Below, piece by piece: positions 1-11,537 of a stretch of 64,000 nucleotides of DNA; the first letter of the stretch is position 1, and every line of letters starts with the position of its first letter. This DNA is from Calditrichia bacterium (lineage in GTDB: Bacteria > Calditrichota > Calditrichia > RBG-13-44-9 > J075), in assembly GCA_028284905.1 (NCBI GenBank), contig JANQQU010000089.1:1-64000 (forward strand), in the 5' to 3' direction. Below the pieces are notes generated by a model. That model saw nothing but the letters and a program-made list of their open reading frames with translations. It had not been told where the DNA came from and ran no database searches. The translations under genes were made by a program, and so were the position numbers.

Positions 1-1
1 G

Positions 2-1534
2 CAGGAAGATGACAACAACGATAACACAGTTGATGTTTTCGCTCCTGATGACGATGATGAGTTCCAATATGATCTTACAGTCGGCCCTGCCGGCTCCGGT
101 GCAGACATCATTAGTGGCGGTGGCTGGCAGTTGGTTTCTATTCCCCTGGCAGACTTTTTTGATGACAATTCTATCTTCCAGGGAAACGATGTATATGATC
201 CATTCCTCAGCGGCAACGGTCAGTTAATTAATGTGGTTTTTGCCTATGAGGTTGACGGTGGTGAGACAATTGAACTCCGCACCGACAATTGGTTTTTTAG
301 CTGTGTAGATGGGTTCTGCAGTAGCTTGCAAACGGCCAGTGACATTATCAACGGAAATTTTTATCCGACCGAAGCAGCAAGTGATATCGCTGCTGCAGTT
401 GCAGATCTGAATGCTGCCGTGATCGATTGCGAAAACAATGATGTGCAGGAAGCATATGAAGATCTCGAAGATGCCATGAACGAACTAATGGATGCCGCCG
501 AAAATGGTGCGGATGTTAACGATGAAATTGAATACCTGCTCTTAGTCGCCGGAAGCGATGTCAATGGAGAATATGCAGATGCCTATAAATATAATGGCAT
601 CCCGGAGGTTGATAATTACATCAATAAAGCCAATGATTTTATTGCAGATGCCGCCGTCGTGGCTTCTGAAGGTGATTATAATTTGGCCATTCGCCGTCTT
701 GCCAGTGCTCGCAAGGAGTTGCAGCGTGCCATCCTTACCGGCAGAATCCTCACACTGGATAGTTTAATTGAAGATGATCTCTCTACTATTGCCGCCGGAA
801 TTCAGGACTTAATTGACAATGGTGGTTTTAGCAGTGATGCAGATGCTGAGCTACAGGACGCAATCGACGAATTAAACGATGCGTATGCTGATTTCAGTGC
901 TGGCAATGCCCGTAACGGCTTCAATGACTTGCAGGATGCCGTAGAGCAACTGCAGGACGCAGAAGCAGATGGCGCCAGCGCCACCGACGAGATTGACGCG
1001 ATTGTCAACCTGGCGAAAGTACTCGCTGAAATGAAAATTAGCGAAGCGCAGGATTTTGCCGGTAACCCGGAAACAGATAGCCGATTGGCTGCTGCACAGG
1101 CAGATATGAGCGATGCCGCTGATGAGATCGCCGATGGCAACCCCGATCGCGCCGTGAAAGAGTATCGTGATGCCTGGGAAGATGCCCGCATTGCCCAGGA
1201 GCATGGGCGTGGTCTTCGTAAGGTCGACGATGAGGTGACTACCGGTCTGACACCGGAGACATTCAGCCTGGCACAGAATTATCCCAATCCGTTTAACCCA
1301 TCTACCAATATCGCCTTTCAGATTGCCGATCCGGAATTTGTCGAACTAAAGGTTTATGACATCTCCGGCCGATTGGTGAAGACGTTGGTGAATGAAAATC
1401 GCGCAGCCGGCAACTACACAGAGCAGTGGGATGGCACGAGCAGCATCGGCCAAAAAGTCGGTAGTGGCATTTATTTCTATCAGATCAAAGCTGGTGAATT
1501 CCAGCAGATCAAGAAAATGATGCTGATTAAATAA
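2..1534 (+). CDS. Secreted acidic helical protein with T9SS sorting domain (5' partial)
   Basis: The reading frame is open from base 2, so the true start lies upstream of the window. The N-terminal part is very acidic (runs of D/N/E), followed from about base 360 by several alanine- and aspartate-rich helical segments of the type DLNAAV, DLEDAMNEL and ELQDAIDELN, which look like a repeated helical-bundle spacer. The last 90 residues are a Por secretion system C-terminal sorting domain: NYPNPFNPSTNI, then DISGRLVKTL, and the end GIYFYQIKAGEF with a basic tail. Established knowledge of this family indicates export through the outer membrane by the type IX system and cell-surface attachment or release. 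No enzymatic domain is seen; a structural or adhesive role is a guess. The sorting domain is close in DNA sequence to that of the gene at 9060-11300. Confidence 0.85.
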   Translation, partial: QEDDNNDNTVDVFAPDDDDEFQYDLTVGPAGSGADIISGGGWQLVSIPLADFFDDNSIFQGNDVYDPFLSGNGQLINVVFAYEVDGGETIELRTDNWFFSCVDGFCSSLQTASDIINGNFYPTEAASDIAAAVADLNAAVIDCENNDVQEAYEDLEDAMNELMDAAENGADVNDEIEYLLLVAGSDVNGEYADAYKYNGIPEVDNYINKANDFIADAAVVASEGDYNLAIRRLASARKELQRAILTGRILTLDSLIEDDLSTIAAGIQDLIDNGGFSSDADAELQDAIDELNDAYADFSAGNARNGFNDLQDAVEQLQDAEADGASATDEIDAIVNLAKVLAEMKISEAQDFAGNPETDSRLAAAQADMSDAADEIADGNPDRAVKEYRDAWEDARIAQEHGRGLRKVDDEVTTGLTPETFSLAQNYPNPFNPSTNIAFQIADPEFVELKVYDISGRLVKTLVNENRAAGNYTEQWDGTSSIGQKVGSGIYFYQIKAGEFQQIKKMMLIK

Positions 1535-1575
1535 TTTTCAGATGCACGGGAAAACTTAATTCCCGGATATTTTTC

Positions 1576-1615
1576 AAAACCCGTAGGAGAATTCGTGAAT
1601 TCTTCTACGGGTTTT
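1576..1615. repeat. REP-like palindrome, copy 1 (possible terminator)
   Basis: Long hairpin starting 42 bases after the T9SS gene stop. The arms are AAAACCCGTAGGAGAATTC and its complement with one G-T wobble, around a 2-base loop, followed by CTTTT. The inner core, GTAGGAGAATTC plus its inverse, recurs at 11314-11335 and 11368-11393 after the next T9SS gene. It may act as a terminator for the plus-strand gene and also for the minus-strand gene ending at 1659. Confidence 0.8.
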
Positions 1616-1658
1616 CTTTTGCCCCACCATAGATTTTCAAAACTCTAACAGGTATTGA

Positions 1659-4259
1659 TTATTTCAGATTTTCAATTTTCGCCTGCAGCTCGGCAATCTG
1701 CTTTTGCTGTTGCTGCACTACTTTTGTTAATACGGCGACAATATCCATCGGACTAAGGCTTTTTCGATTATTCGTCGCAACCAGATCGGGCACGTCTTCC
1801 GCGATAAAACCGACATACTCCTCATCCGGTTCGGATCGATAGTTGTATTTCTTCGGCTGCAGATCCTGCAAAGCTGCCATCGCCTCATCGCTATCCAAAT
1901 CGCGGATATTTTCCTTGTAATCCCGTGAAGACGCATTGGTCCAGGTACCACCAATAGTAACGTGGGCGCCGCTGGCCATTTCCAGCGGAAATCCCGGTAG
2001 TGGCACACCAATGCCGACTCTTCCCGAACCTTTGATAACAAAAGGGGTAGCGTCCCCATCCTGGTCATCTACACGAAAAGGATCACCAAGCGGTTCAACA
2101 ACATGAAGCCGACTGGAGGCGCCAATTTTACCTATGCCAACATTTCCTGTGGTTTGGTTAATTGTCAAATCTGCGTCACCGCTGGCCATTAGATAAAGAT
2201 CACTACTGGCAATTACTTTAAAAGGCTCTTCTCCATCGGTTAGTCCGATTTGGCCTTTTCGAAAACCACTGCGATAAAATTCAATCAATGGCTCATCATT
2301 GACGTTATTAGCATCGGAATCCGCTTCTATCCGTAAAATTGCATCACCAATCTTTCGGCTGATATGCACATCCGTCTCCGGCGCCGTGGTTCCGATTCCC
2401 AGGTCGATTCCATCAAAGGTCATAGCAGCACTCAATCCGCTCGGTTGGCGGGTATGAAAGTTCACCAGGGAATTGCTGGTTGCGTCGGCAATCTCGTTAA
2501 AGGAAGTTTCAATCCGGAAAGCGGTTCTTTCCAGCGCATCCGTATTCAGTCTATGCACCAGGCGAACCACATTGCTTGAATCTGCCGTGGCGGTATTGGC
2601 ATGCCGAATAGTTGTTGCGGCGCCGGCTTGATTGTCTTCTATATGCATAATTGCAACCGGTAAAGAAGTGCCGATACCGATATTGGTGCCGGGAGTCCCC
2701 AGGACCATGCTATTGCTGCTACCGACAACTGCATTCGCCCCGATTGCAGTGGCGTTGGTTAAATCACCGGCCGAAACATCGGCATTGTATCCGAGCGTAG
2801 TATTCAGGGTGCCGTCAATATTGCCATCAAGACCTAATGCGCCGACAGCCGTATTCTGGCTTCCCAACTGAGTACTGAAAAGCGCAGCTCTTCCCAGCGC
2901 GGTATTATTATCGCCACTTTGATTACCGACGAGTGCTGTAGAACCAACGGCTGTATTACCAATGCCTGTGTCGTTGCTGGTAAGGGCCGATTGCCCGACC
3001 GCAGTATTTTCATTACCACTATTATTTTGCTTTAAGGCAAAGGCCCCGAAAGCAGTATTACTATTGCCGCCGGCATTTAGTTTAAGCGATTCCTCTCCGG
3101 CACCAGTATTTCCAATCCCGCTCATCGTCAGGTTCCCGGCATTCCCTCCGGCGAAGAAATTATTCGTCCCAAAACTGTGAAGAAAAGGTTTAGCATCGGA
3201 ATAAATGATACCTGTGCTTGCTGTCGTTGCCGGTAAACGAAAATTCCCGGTAATTTCCAACTGTTCCGAAGGCGTGGATGTGCCAAGACCAATATTACCG
3301 TTTGCTTCAATCCAAAGACGGGCAATACCATCGGTAACCAACCCCAGGTCAAAAGCATTCGTGTTGCCCAGGGATCGATTATAGGGAGCCGCCTCACCTC
3401 CTTCACTGAAATCCCCGCTGGATAATCCGGTTAATCCGGATCCATCCCCGATGAATGCTGCAGCTGTAATCGTCGCATCAGTTTCAACCTGGGTTACATT
3501 GGCATCACCGAGGCGGATCTTATTGCTGGCATCGACGACTGCATTGGCACCAATCGCGGTGGCATTGGTTAAATCGCTGGCGGCAACATCGGCATTGGCA
3601 CCGAGGGCAGTATTTCCTGATCCGGTAATATTAGCAAGTAGCGCAGAATCACCGACTGCGGTATTTTCATCACCATTTGTATTCGCCAATAACGCGTTGA
3701 ATCCTGCAGCAGTGTTTCCGGAACCATAACTGTTGGCGCCTAGTGCATTCGCCCCAACTGCCAGATTAGTATTGCCGGTAATAAGGTTGCTAAGTGCGTT
3801 TAAGCCAATCCCGGTATTATTGCCGGTACCGGCCATGGTTAAATTGCCGGCATTTTTTCCGGCAAAAATATTATTGTTACCAAAATTATGAATAAAGCGG
3901 TTGATACCGAAAAATATAATGCCTCCATTTGCCGTCGTTTCCGGTAGCCGGAAATTACCGGAAATCTCCAGCCGCTCATTGGGAATTGCAACACCAATAC
4001 CGACGGTGCCATTATCATTAATCTTCATTAAAGTAGTTGCACTGCTATTTACAAAACTGAAACCGCTCGAGCTGCCACTTTCAATGACCCCGCCATCATT
4101 AGCCCTACTGCCGGAATTGCTATTATTCGCCAGGGTTTGTGACTGCCGGGAGTTGCTTGCGCTATCGCTACTGCGCTGCTTGCTATCTTGCGCCCAGGCA
4201 GTTTGAAGTAGAAAAATAATTAAAATATTGAGGAGTGAATATTGCTTGATAAACTGCAT
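1659..4259 (-). CDS. Surface fibre protein: YadA-like head repeats with C-terminal S74 intramolecular chaperone
   Basis: An 866-residue secreted protein with a signal peptide (residues 1-23, ending TAWAQ). Residues of about 120-250 and 375-540 hold two blocks of GNNTALG/NATAIGANAVV-type repeats, as in trimeric autotransporter heads (left-handed beta-roll). Each block is preceded by a GNIGLGTSTPSEQLEI-type motif common in tail-fibre-like proteins. Residues 777-866 form a Peptidase_S74 (endosialidase chaperone) domain with SSRDYKENI, PKKYNY, YVGFIAEDV and a terminal coiled coil. In that family the domain trimerises the fibre and cuts itself off before the conserved serine. No T9SS sorting domain is present, so the export route is not evident. 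Likely a trimeric surface stalk or adhesin; the binding partner is unknown. The start is supported by the signal peptide. Confidence 0.85.
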   Translation of the reverse strand: MQFIKQYSLLNILIIFLLQTAWAQDSKQRSSDSASNSRQSQTLANNSNSGSRANDGGVIESGSSSGFSFVNSSATTLMKINDNGTVGIGVAIPNERLEISGNFRLPETTANGGIIFFGINRFIHNFGNNNIFAGKNAGNLTMAGTGNNTGIGLNALSNLITGNTNLAVGANALGANSYGSGNTAAGFNALLANTNGDENTAVGDSALLANITGSGNTALGANADVAASDLTNATAIGANAVVDASNKIRLGDANVTQVETDATITAAAFIGDGSGLTGLSSGDFSEGGEAAPYNRSLGNTNAFDLGLVTDGIARLWIEANGNIGLGTSTPSEQLEITGNFRLPATTASTGIIYSDAKPFLHSFGTNNFFAGGNAGNLTMSGIGNTGAGEESLKLNAGGNSNTAFGAFALKQNNSGNENTAVGQSALTSNDTGIGNTAVGSTALVGNQSGDNNTALGRAALFSTQLGSQNTAVGALGLDGNIDGTLNTTLGYNADVSAGDLTNATAIGANAVVGSSNSMVLGTPGTNIGIGTSLPVAIMHIEDNQAGAATTIRHANTATADSSNVVRLVHRLNTDALERTAFRIETSFNEIADATSNSLVNFHTRQPSGLSAAMTFDGIDLGIGTTAPETDVHISRKIGDAILRIEADSDANNVNDEPLIEFYRSGFRKGQIGLTDGEEPFKVIASSDLYLMASGDADLTINQTTGNVGIGKIGASSRLHVVEPLGDPFRVDDQDGDATPFVIKGSGRVGIGVPLPGFPLEMASGAHVTIGGTWTNASSRDYKENIRDLDSDEAMAALQDLQPKKYNYRSEPDEEYVGFIAEDVPDLVATNNRKSLSPMDIVAVLTKVVQQQQKQIAELQAKIENLK

Positions 4260-4597
4260 CGTTAATACCTCCGTTCTTGGTATGGATGTAATTTTACCTG
4301 CTGATCTGAAAATGTTTGAAAACGAAATTTTCCTTTGAAATTCTTCCGCAGCAATTTATCCGCTGCTCAATTCAAGGTAGCGAATTGCGCTTTGCGCTGG
4401 CAAATACAGGGGGGACATTCTTTTGCACAATTGGGACGTTTAGGGGATTTCGGGGTGAATGGGACCACCGCTTGGGGCTCGCGCCCCGAGCTAATTATAG
4501 ACCGCCCTTGCAGGGCTAATATGAAATTTTCTGACAATCTAAGGTCCGCAGGACCGGTTCTAATTAGACCGGAGCATACAGCTCCGGGCCAATACCA
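4260..4597. other. Intergenic region with hairpin array
   Basis: 338 bases without a convincing gene. The left part would carry the promoter of the S74 fibre gene. The right part (4471-4587) is a run of five small hairpins described separately. An open frame crosses it, but its sequence is the translation of the hairpins and is not credible as a protein. Confidence 0.6.
4471..4587. repeat. Array of five short hairpins with 3-6 base loops
   Basis: Successive inverted repeats: CTTGGGGC/GCCCCGAG (4471-4490), GCCCT-tgc-AGGGC (4504-4516), GGTCC-gca-GGACC (4543-4555), CCGGT/ACCGG (4554-4572) and CCGGAGC-ataca-GCTCCGG (4569-4587). They are separated by AT-rich spacers such as TAATTATAGA and TAATATG. 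The arrangement resembles dispersed intergenic hairpin arrays known in many environmental bacteria. It lies just past the stop of the hybrid kinase gene, so it could also stabilise that mRNA. Confidence 0.65.
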
Positions 4598-8854
<4,257 letters not shown>

Positions 8855-8927
8855 CTCCTACCAGTAATCTCTCCGCACCCATGCAAATAATCCTTTATTA
8901 AGTTAACACGCTCGCAAAATGGGTGTT

Positions 8928-8955
8928 TTTGTCATTTTTACAAGAAAATGACAAA
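8928..8955. promoter_or_regulatory. Perfect palindrome between divergent genes (candidate operator)
   Basis: Arms TTTGTCATTTT (8928-8938) and AAAATGACAAA (8945-8955) around a TACAAG loop, in the 205-base gap between the hybrid kinase (minus) and the secreted T9SS protein (plus). An 11-bp perfect dyad between divergent starts suits a regulator binding site, for example of the AraC output of the kinase. A small hairpin in RNA is the alternative. Confidence 0.45.
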
Positions 8956-9059
8956 TTTTTGCAAGGAATCGCCAAGAAATCACCCCGTGGATTTCACGAA
9001 CTTATCTCAGGCTTTATGAACAAGCAGAAATCGTCATAGGATTAAAAAGGAGATAAGTC

Positions 9060-11300
9060 ATGCAAAGATATCATCAAGCCCTTTTGGCGCTTCAAAAATG
9101 TTTTATGCTAATAGTCATTTTTTCCGGAACGGCAATGGCGCAAACACAGTACTGGGAGCAAGTCAATGGCCCCCGGGGTGGCACTGCCATCGATATTAAT
9201 TATTATTCGGATACAGGCATGCTGGCAATTATGTCCGGCCCAACATTGTATCATTCCACCAATGGCGGAGAAGAATGGACGCAACTAACCCTTCCGGTTG
9301 ATTTCGAATTAAGAGAGGCAGCAGCGGATCCATCCGGGAATATCTGGATTGAAGATTTTAGCGCGAATCTTCACAGAAGCACAGACGGCGGGGAAAACTG
9401 GGATTTTGTTGTTCAGATTCCCGGTACTACCGTCGGTATAATAACTTCTCTTTTTAATGGTAGCGACACACTATTTTTTGCCGGCAGGCATGGCTTTTAC
9501 CGTTCATTTGATGGTGGGACAAACTGGCAGCTCTTTCAGGCCGGAAAATTCTTCCTGCATACTTATCAACTGAGCAACGGTGATTTGGCCGCTTATATTT
9601 ATGACTGGCGATCCAGCACCCAGCAAATCTTCATTTATACCTCCAGCGATAACGGGGCAACCTGGCAACCGACCACGGCCCTGGAAAACAATCCGGTGAC
9701 TTATTTCGCCGCTGATGGTGACGGGATATTTTATGCCTCCCTTTTAGATCAGGCAAAAGTATACCGCAGTTCCGATAATGGTGTTAGCTGGGAAGGGTTC
9801 TCGCAGGGGTTACCGGCAGATTTTTCGATTGAAAGAGTTGTCTGTTCAGATATTCCCGGTGATAACAATATATTTCTGTATGGACGTGATGGCAATTTCA
9901 ATTATCAATTCTATCATTCCACTAACAGCGGGGAAAGCTGGACGGCGGTTTCTAACGCCTTACAGCAGCAGAATGTGCGGGTATTAAAAATGAACCCGAC
10001 CGGGCAACTTTTCGCCGGACTGGAAAGCGGCATTTTTAAGTCTGCGGATAATGCAGCAACCTGGACGGAAATGAATCAGGGTATTATTTCCACCGGTGTA
10101 GAAGCGATGGCTGTCGATGCAAATAACCGCTTGCATGCCATCGTTAGCGGCCAGGGCATTCTCAGTTCTGATGATCAGGGCGCGAGCTGGCAAAAACGAT
10201 TTGAGACCAATCTCTTTCTAACCGATTTGAAAATTGCCGCGAACGGCATGATGTTCTCCACCATCTTCTTTGGCAACAAGCTCCTGCGTTCCACCGACCA
10301 GGGGGCCAGCTGGGAAGATATTATTTCCAATATGCCTGCAAACAGCACGGTATACAGTCTCGATATTCTTCCTAATGGGGATCTGATAGCCGGAGGCGCC
10401 AATCAAGTGCTGCGCAGTAGTAATAATGGTGATACCTGGACGTTTATGTCCAATATTCCCAACCCGCAGCCGGGCTATTATATCACTTACGCTGTTCAAA
10501 CCAATGCGAATGGTGATATCTTTTTATTTCCCTCTACATTTACCCCGGAAGGTATTTACCGCTCTACCGATGGCGGCAACAGTTGGCAGGAAATTGCCAA
10601 TGATATTTCCAGCCAGATATCAACATTCTATATCGAGGATGACGGGACAATCCTGGCGGGAATGTCGGTTTATGGTGTTCCCAATAATGGCCCCTATCTT
10701 TATAAATCCACCGATAATGGAGATACCTGGAGCGCCAGTGATACCGGCATCCAGCTGGAGGATCAAGCGAAAGTCACTGCGATCATCAATGTTGCGGGTA
10801 TTTACTATGTCGGTACAACTAAAAATGTCTATCGTTCAATCAATAATGGGGAGAGCTGGGTATCGGTGAAAAATGGTTTGACCTTTACTTCCGTCTCCGG
10901 GGGGATTAAAGCATTTGCCGTCGATAACGACGGACAGGTATTTGCCAGCAATCTGGGATTCGGCATTTACCGCGGATTAAACGCTTTAACACCGATTGAG
11001 AGCCAGTCTCCGGAAATACCCGGCAATTTCTCCCTGGCACAGAATTATCCCAATCCGTTTAACCCGAGCACGAGCATCGCATTTCAAATTGGCAAAACCG
11101 GATTGGTTGCATTGAAAATTTTCGATGCCAGCGGCAGATTGGTGAAAACGTTGGTTAATGAAAATCGCGCTGCCGGTAATTATACCGAGCGCTGGGATGG
11201 CCGCAATAACAGCGGACAGATGGCAAGCAGCGGCATTTATTTCTACCAGATCAATGCCGGGTCATTCCAACAGGTGAAAAAAATGATTTTGCTGAAATAA
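9060..11300 (+). CDS. Secreted BNR/VPS10-like beta-propeller protein with T9SS sorting domain
   Basis: A 746-residue protein with a signal peptide ending in AMAQ (about residue 28). It carries a dozen or more sialidase-type Asp-box repeats (STNGGEEWT, STDGGENWD, SSDNGVSWE, SADNAATWT, STDNGDTWS), which fold as one or two beta-propellers. The C-terminus is a T9SS sorting domain (NYPNPFNPSTSIAF, DASGRLVKTL, GIYFYQINAGSF). ATG 9060 follows a clear AAAAGGAGATAAGTC ribosome site. Asp boxes alone do not show sialidase activity and no catalytic residues were recognised; a carbohydrate- or protein-binding surface role is likely. It is divergent from the hybrid kinase, whose DNA-binding output could control it. 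Confidence 0.9.
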   Translation: MQRYHQALLALQKCFMLIVIFSGTAMAQTQYWEQVNGPRGGTAIDINYYSDTGMLAIMSGPTLYHSTNGGEEWTQLTLPVDFELREAAADPSGNIWIEDFSANLHRSTDGGENWDFVVQIPGTTVGIITSLFNGSDTLFFAGRHGFYRSFDGGTNWQLFQAGKFFLHTYQLSNGDLAAYIYDWRSSTQQIFIYTSSDNGATWQPTTALENNPVTYFAADGDGIFYASLLDQAKVYRSSDNGVSWEGFSQGLPADFSIERVVCSDIPGDNNIFLYGRDGNFNYQFYHSTNSGESWTAVSNALQQQNVRVLKMNPTGQLFAGLESGIFKSADNAATWTEMNQGIISTGVEAMAVDANNRLHAIVSGQGILSSDDQGASWQKRFETNLFLTDLKIAANGMMFSTIFFGNKLLRSTDQGASWEDIISNMPANSTVYSLDILPNGDLIAGGANQVLRSSNNGDTWTFMSNIPNPQPGYYITYAVQTNANGDIFLFPSTFTPEGIYRSTDGGNSWQEIANDISSQISTFYIEDDGTILAGMSVYGVPNNGPYLYKSTDNGDTWSASDTGIQLEDQAKVTAIINVAGIYYVGTTKNVYRSINNGESWVSVKNGLTFTSVSGGIKAFAVDNDGQVFASNLGFGIYRGLNALTPIESQSPEIPGNFSLAQNYPNPFNPSTSIAFQIGKTGLVALKIFDASGRLVKTLVNENRAAGNYTERWDGRNNSGQMASSGIYFYQINAGSFQQVKKMILLK

Positions 11301-11313
11301 ACCACCACCCCGC

Positions 11314-11335
11314 AGGAGAATTCACGAATTCTCCT
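11314..11335. repeat. REP-like palindrome, copy 2
   Basis: AGGAGAATTC, loop AC, GAATTCTCCT: a perfect 10-bp-arm hairpin 13 bases after the T9SS gene stop. Same core as 1583-1608 and 11368-11393. Confidence 0.8.
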
Positions 11336-11367
11336 ACGGCATTGCAAAAACATTTGGTAGCAACCCG

Positions 11368-11393
11368 GTAGGAGAATTCATGAATTCTCCTAC
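11368..11393. repeat. REP-like palindrome, copy 3
   Basis: GTAGGAGAATTC, loop AT, GAATTCTCCTAC: perfect 12-bp arms containing two EcoRI-type GAATTC sites. With copy 2 it forms a pair 33 bases apart, in the 3' region of the T9SS gene. Confidence 0.8.
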
Positions 11394-11440
11394 TACGATA
11401 TATCCAACATCATTTAATCGATACAACAAAGGCGTTAACA

Positions 11441-11478
11441 CAAAAGGCCGGATTCAAATAAATCCGGCCTTTTGTTTG
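11441..11478. terminator. Bidirectional intrinsic terminator
   Basis: A 14-bp perfect stem (CAAAAGGCCGGATT and its complement) with loop CAAATA, flanked by A-run and T-run sides (AAAAGG... CCTTTTGTTT). It lies between the convergent genes ending at 11300 (plus) and 11538 (minus) and can stop transcription from both sides. Confidence 0.85.
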
Positions 11479-11537
11479 AATCATGTAATGAACGCTATCG
11501 AATAATTGATCGACATTCATCTAAATACCTAAAGCGA

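Noticed and set aside
9200-10900. Asp-box repeats considered as evidence for a sialidase
   Set aside because: The arginine triad and catalytic Tyr/Glu context of sialidases were not seen; the repeats mark a propeller only.
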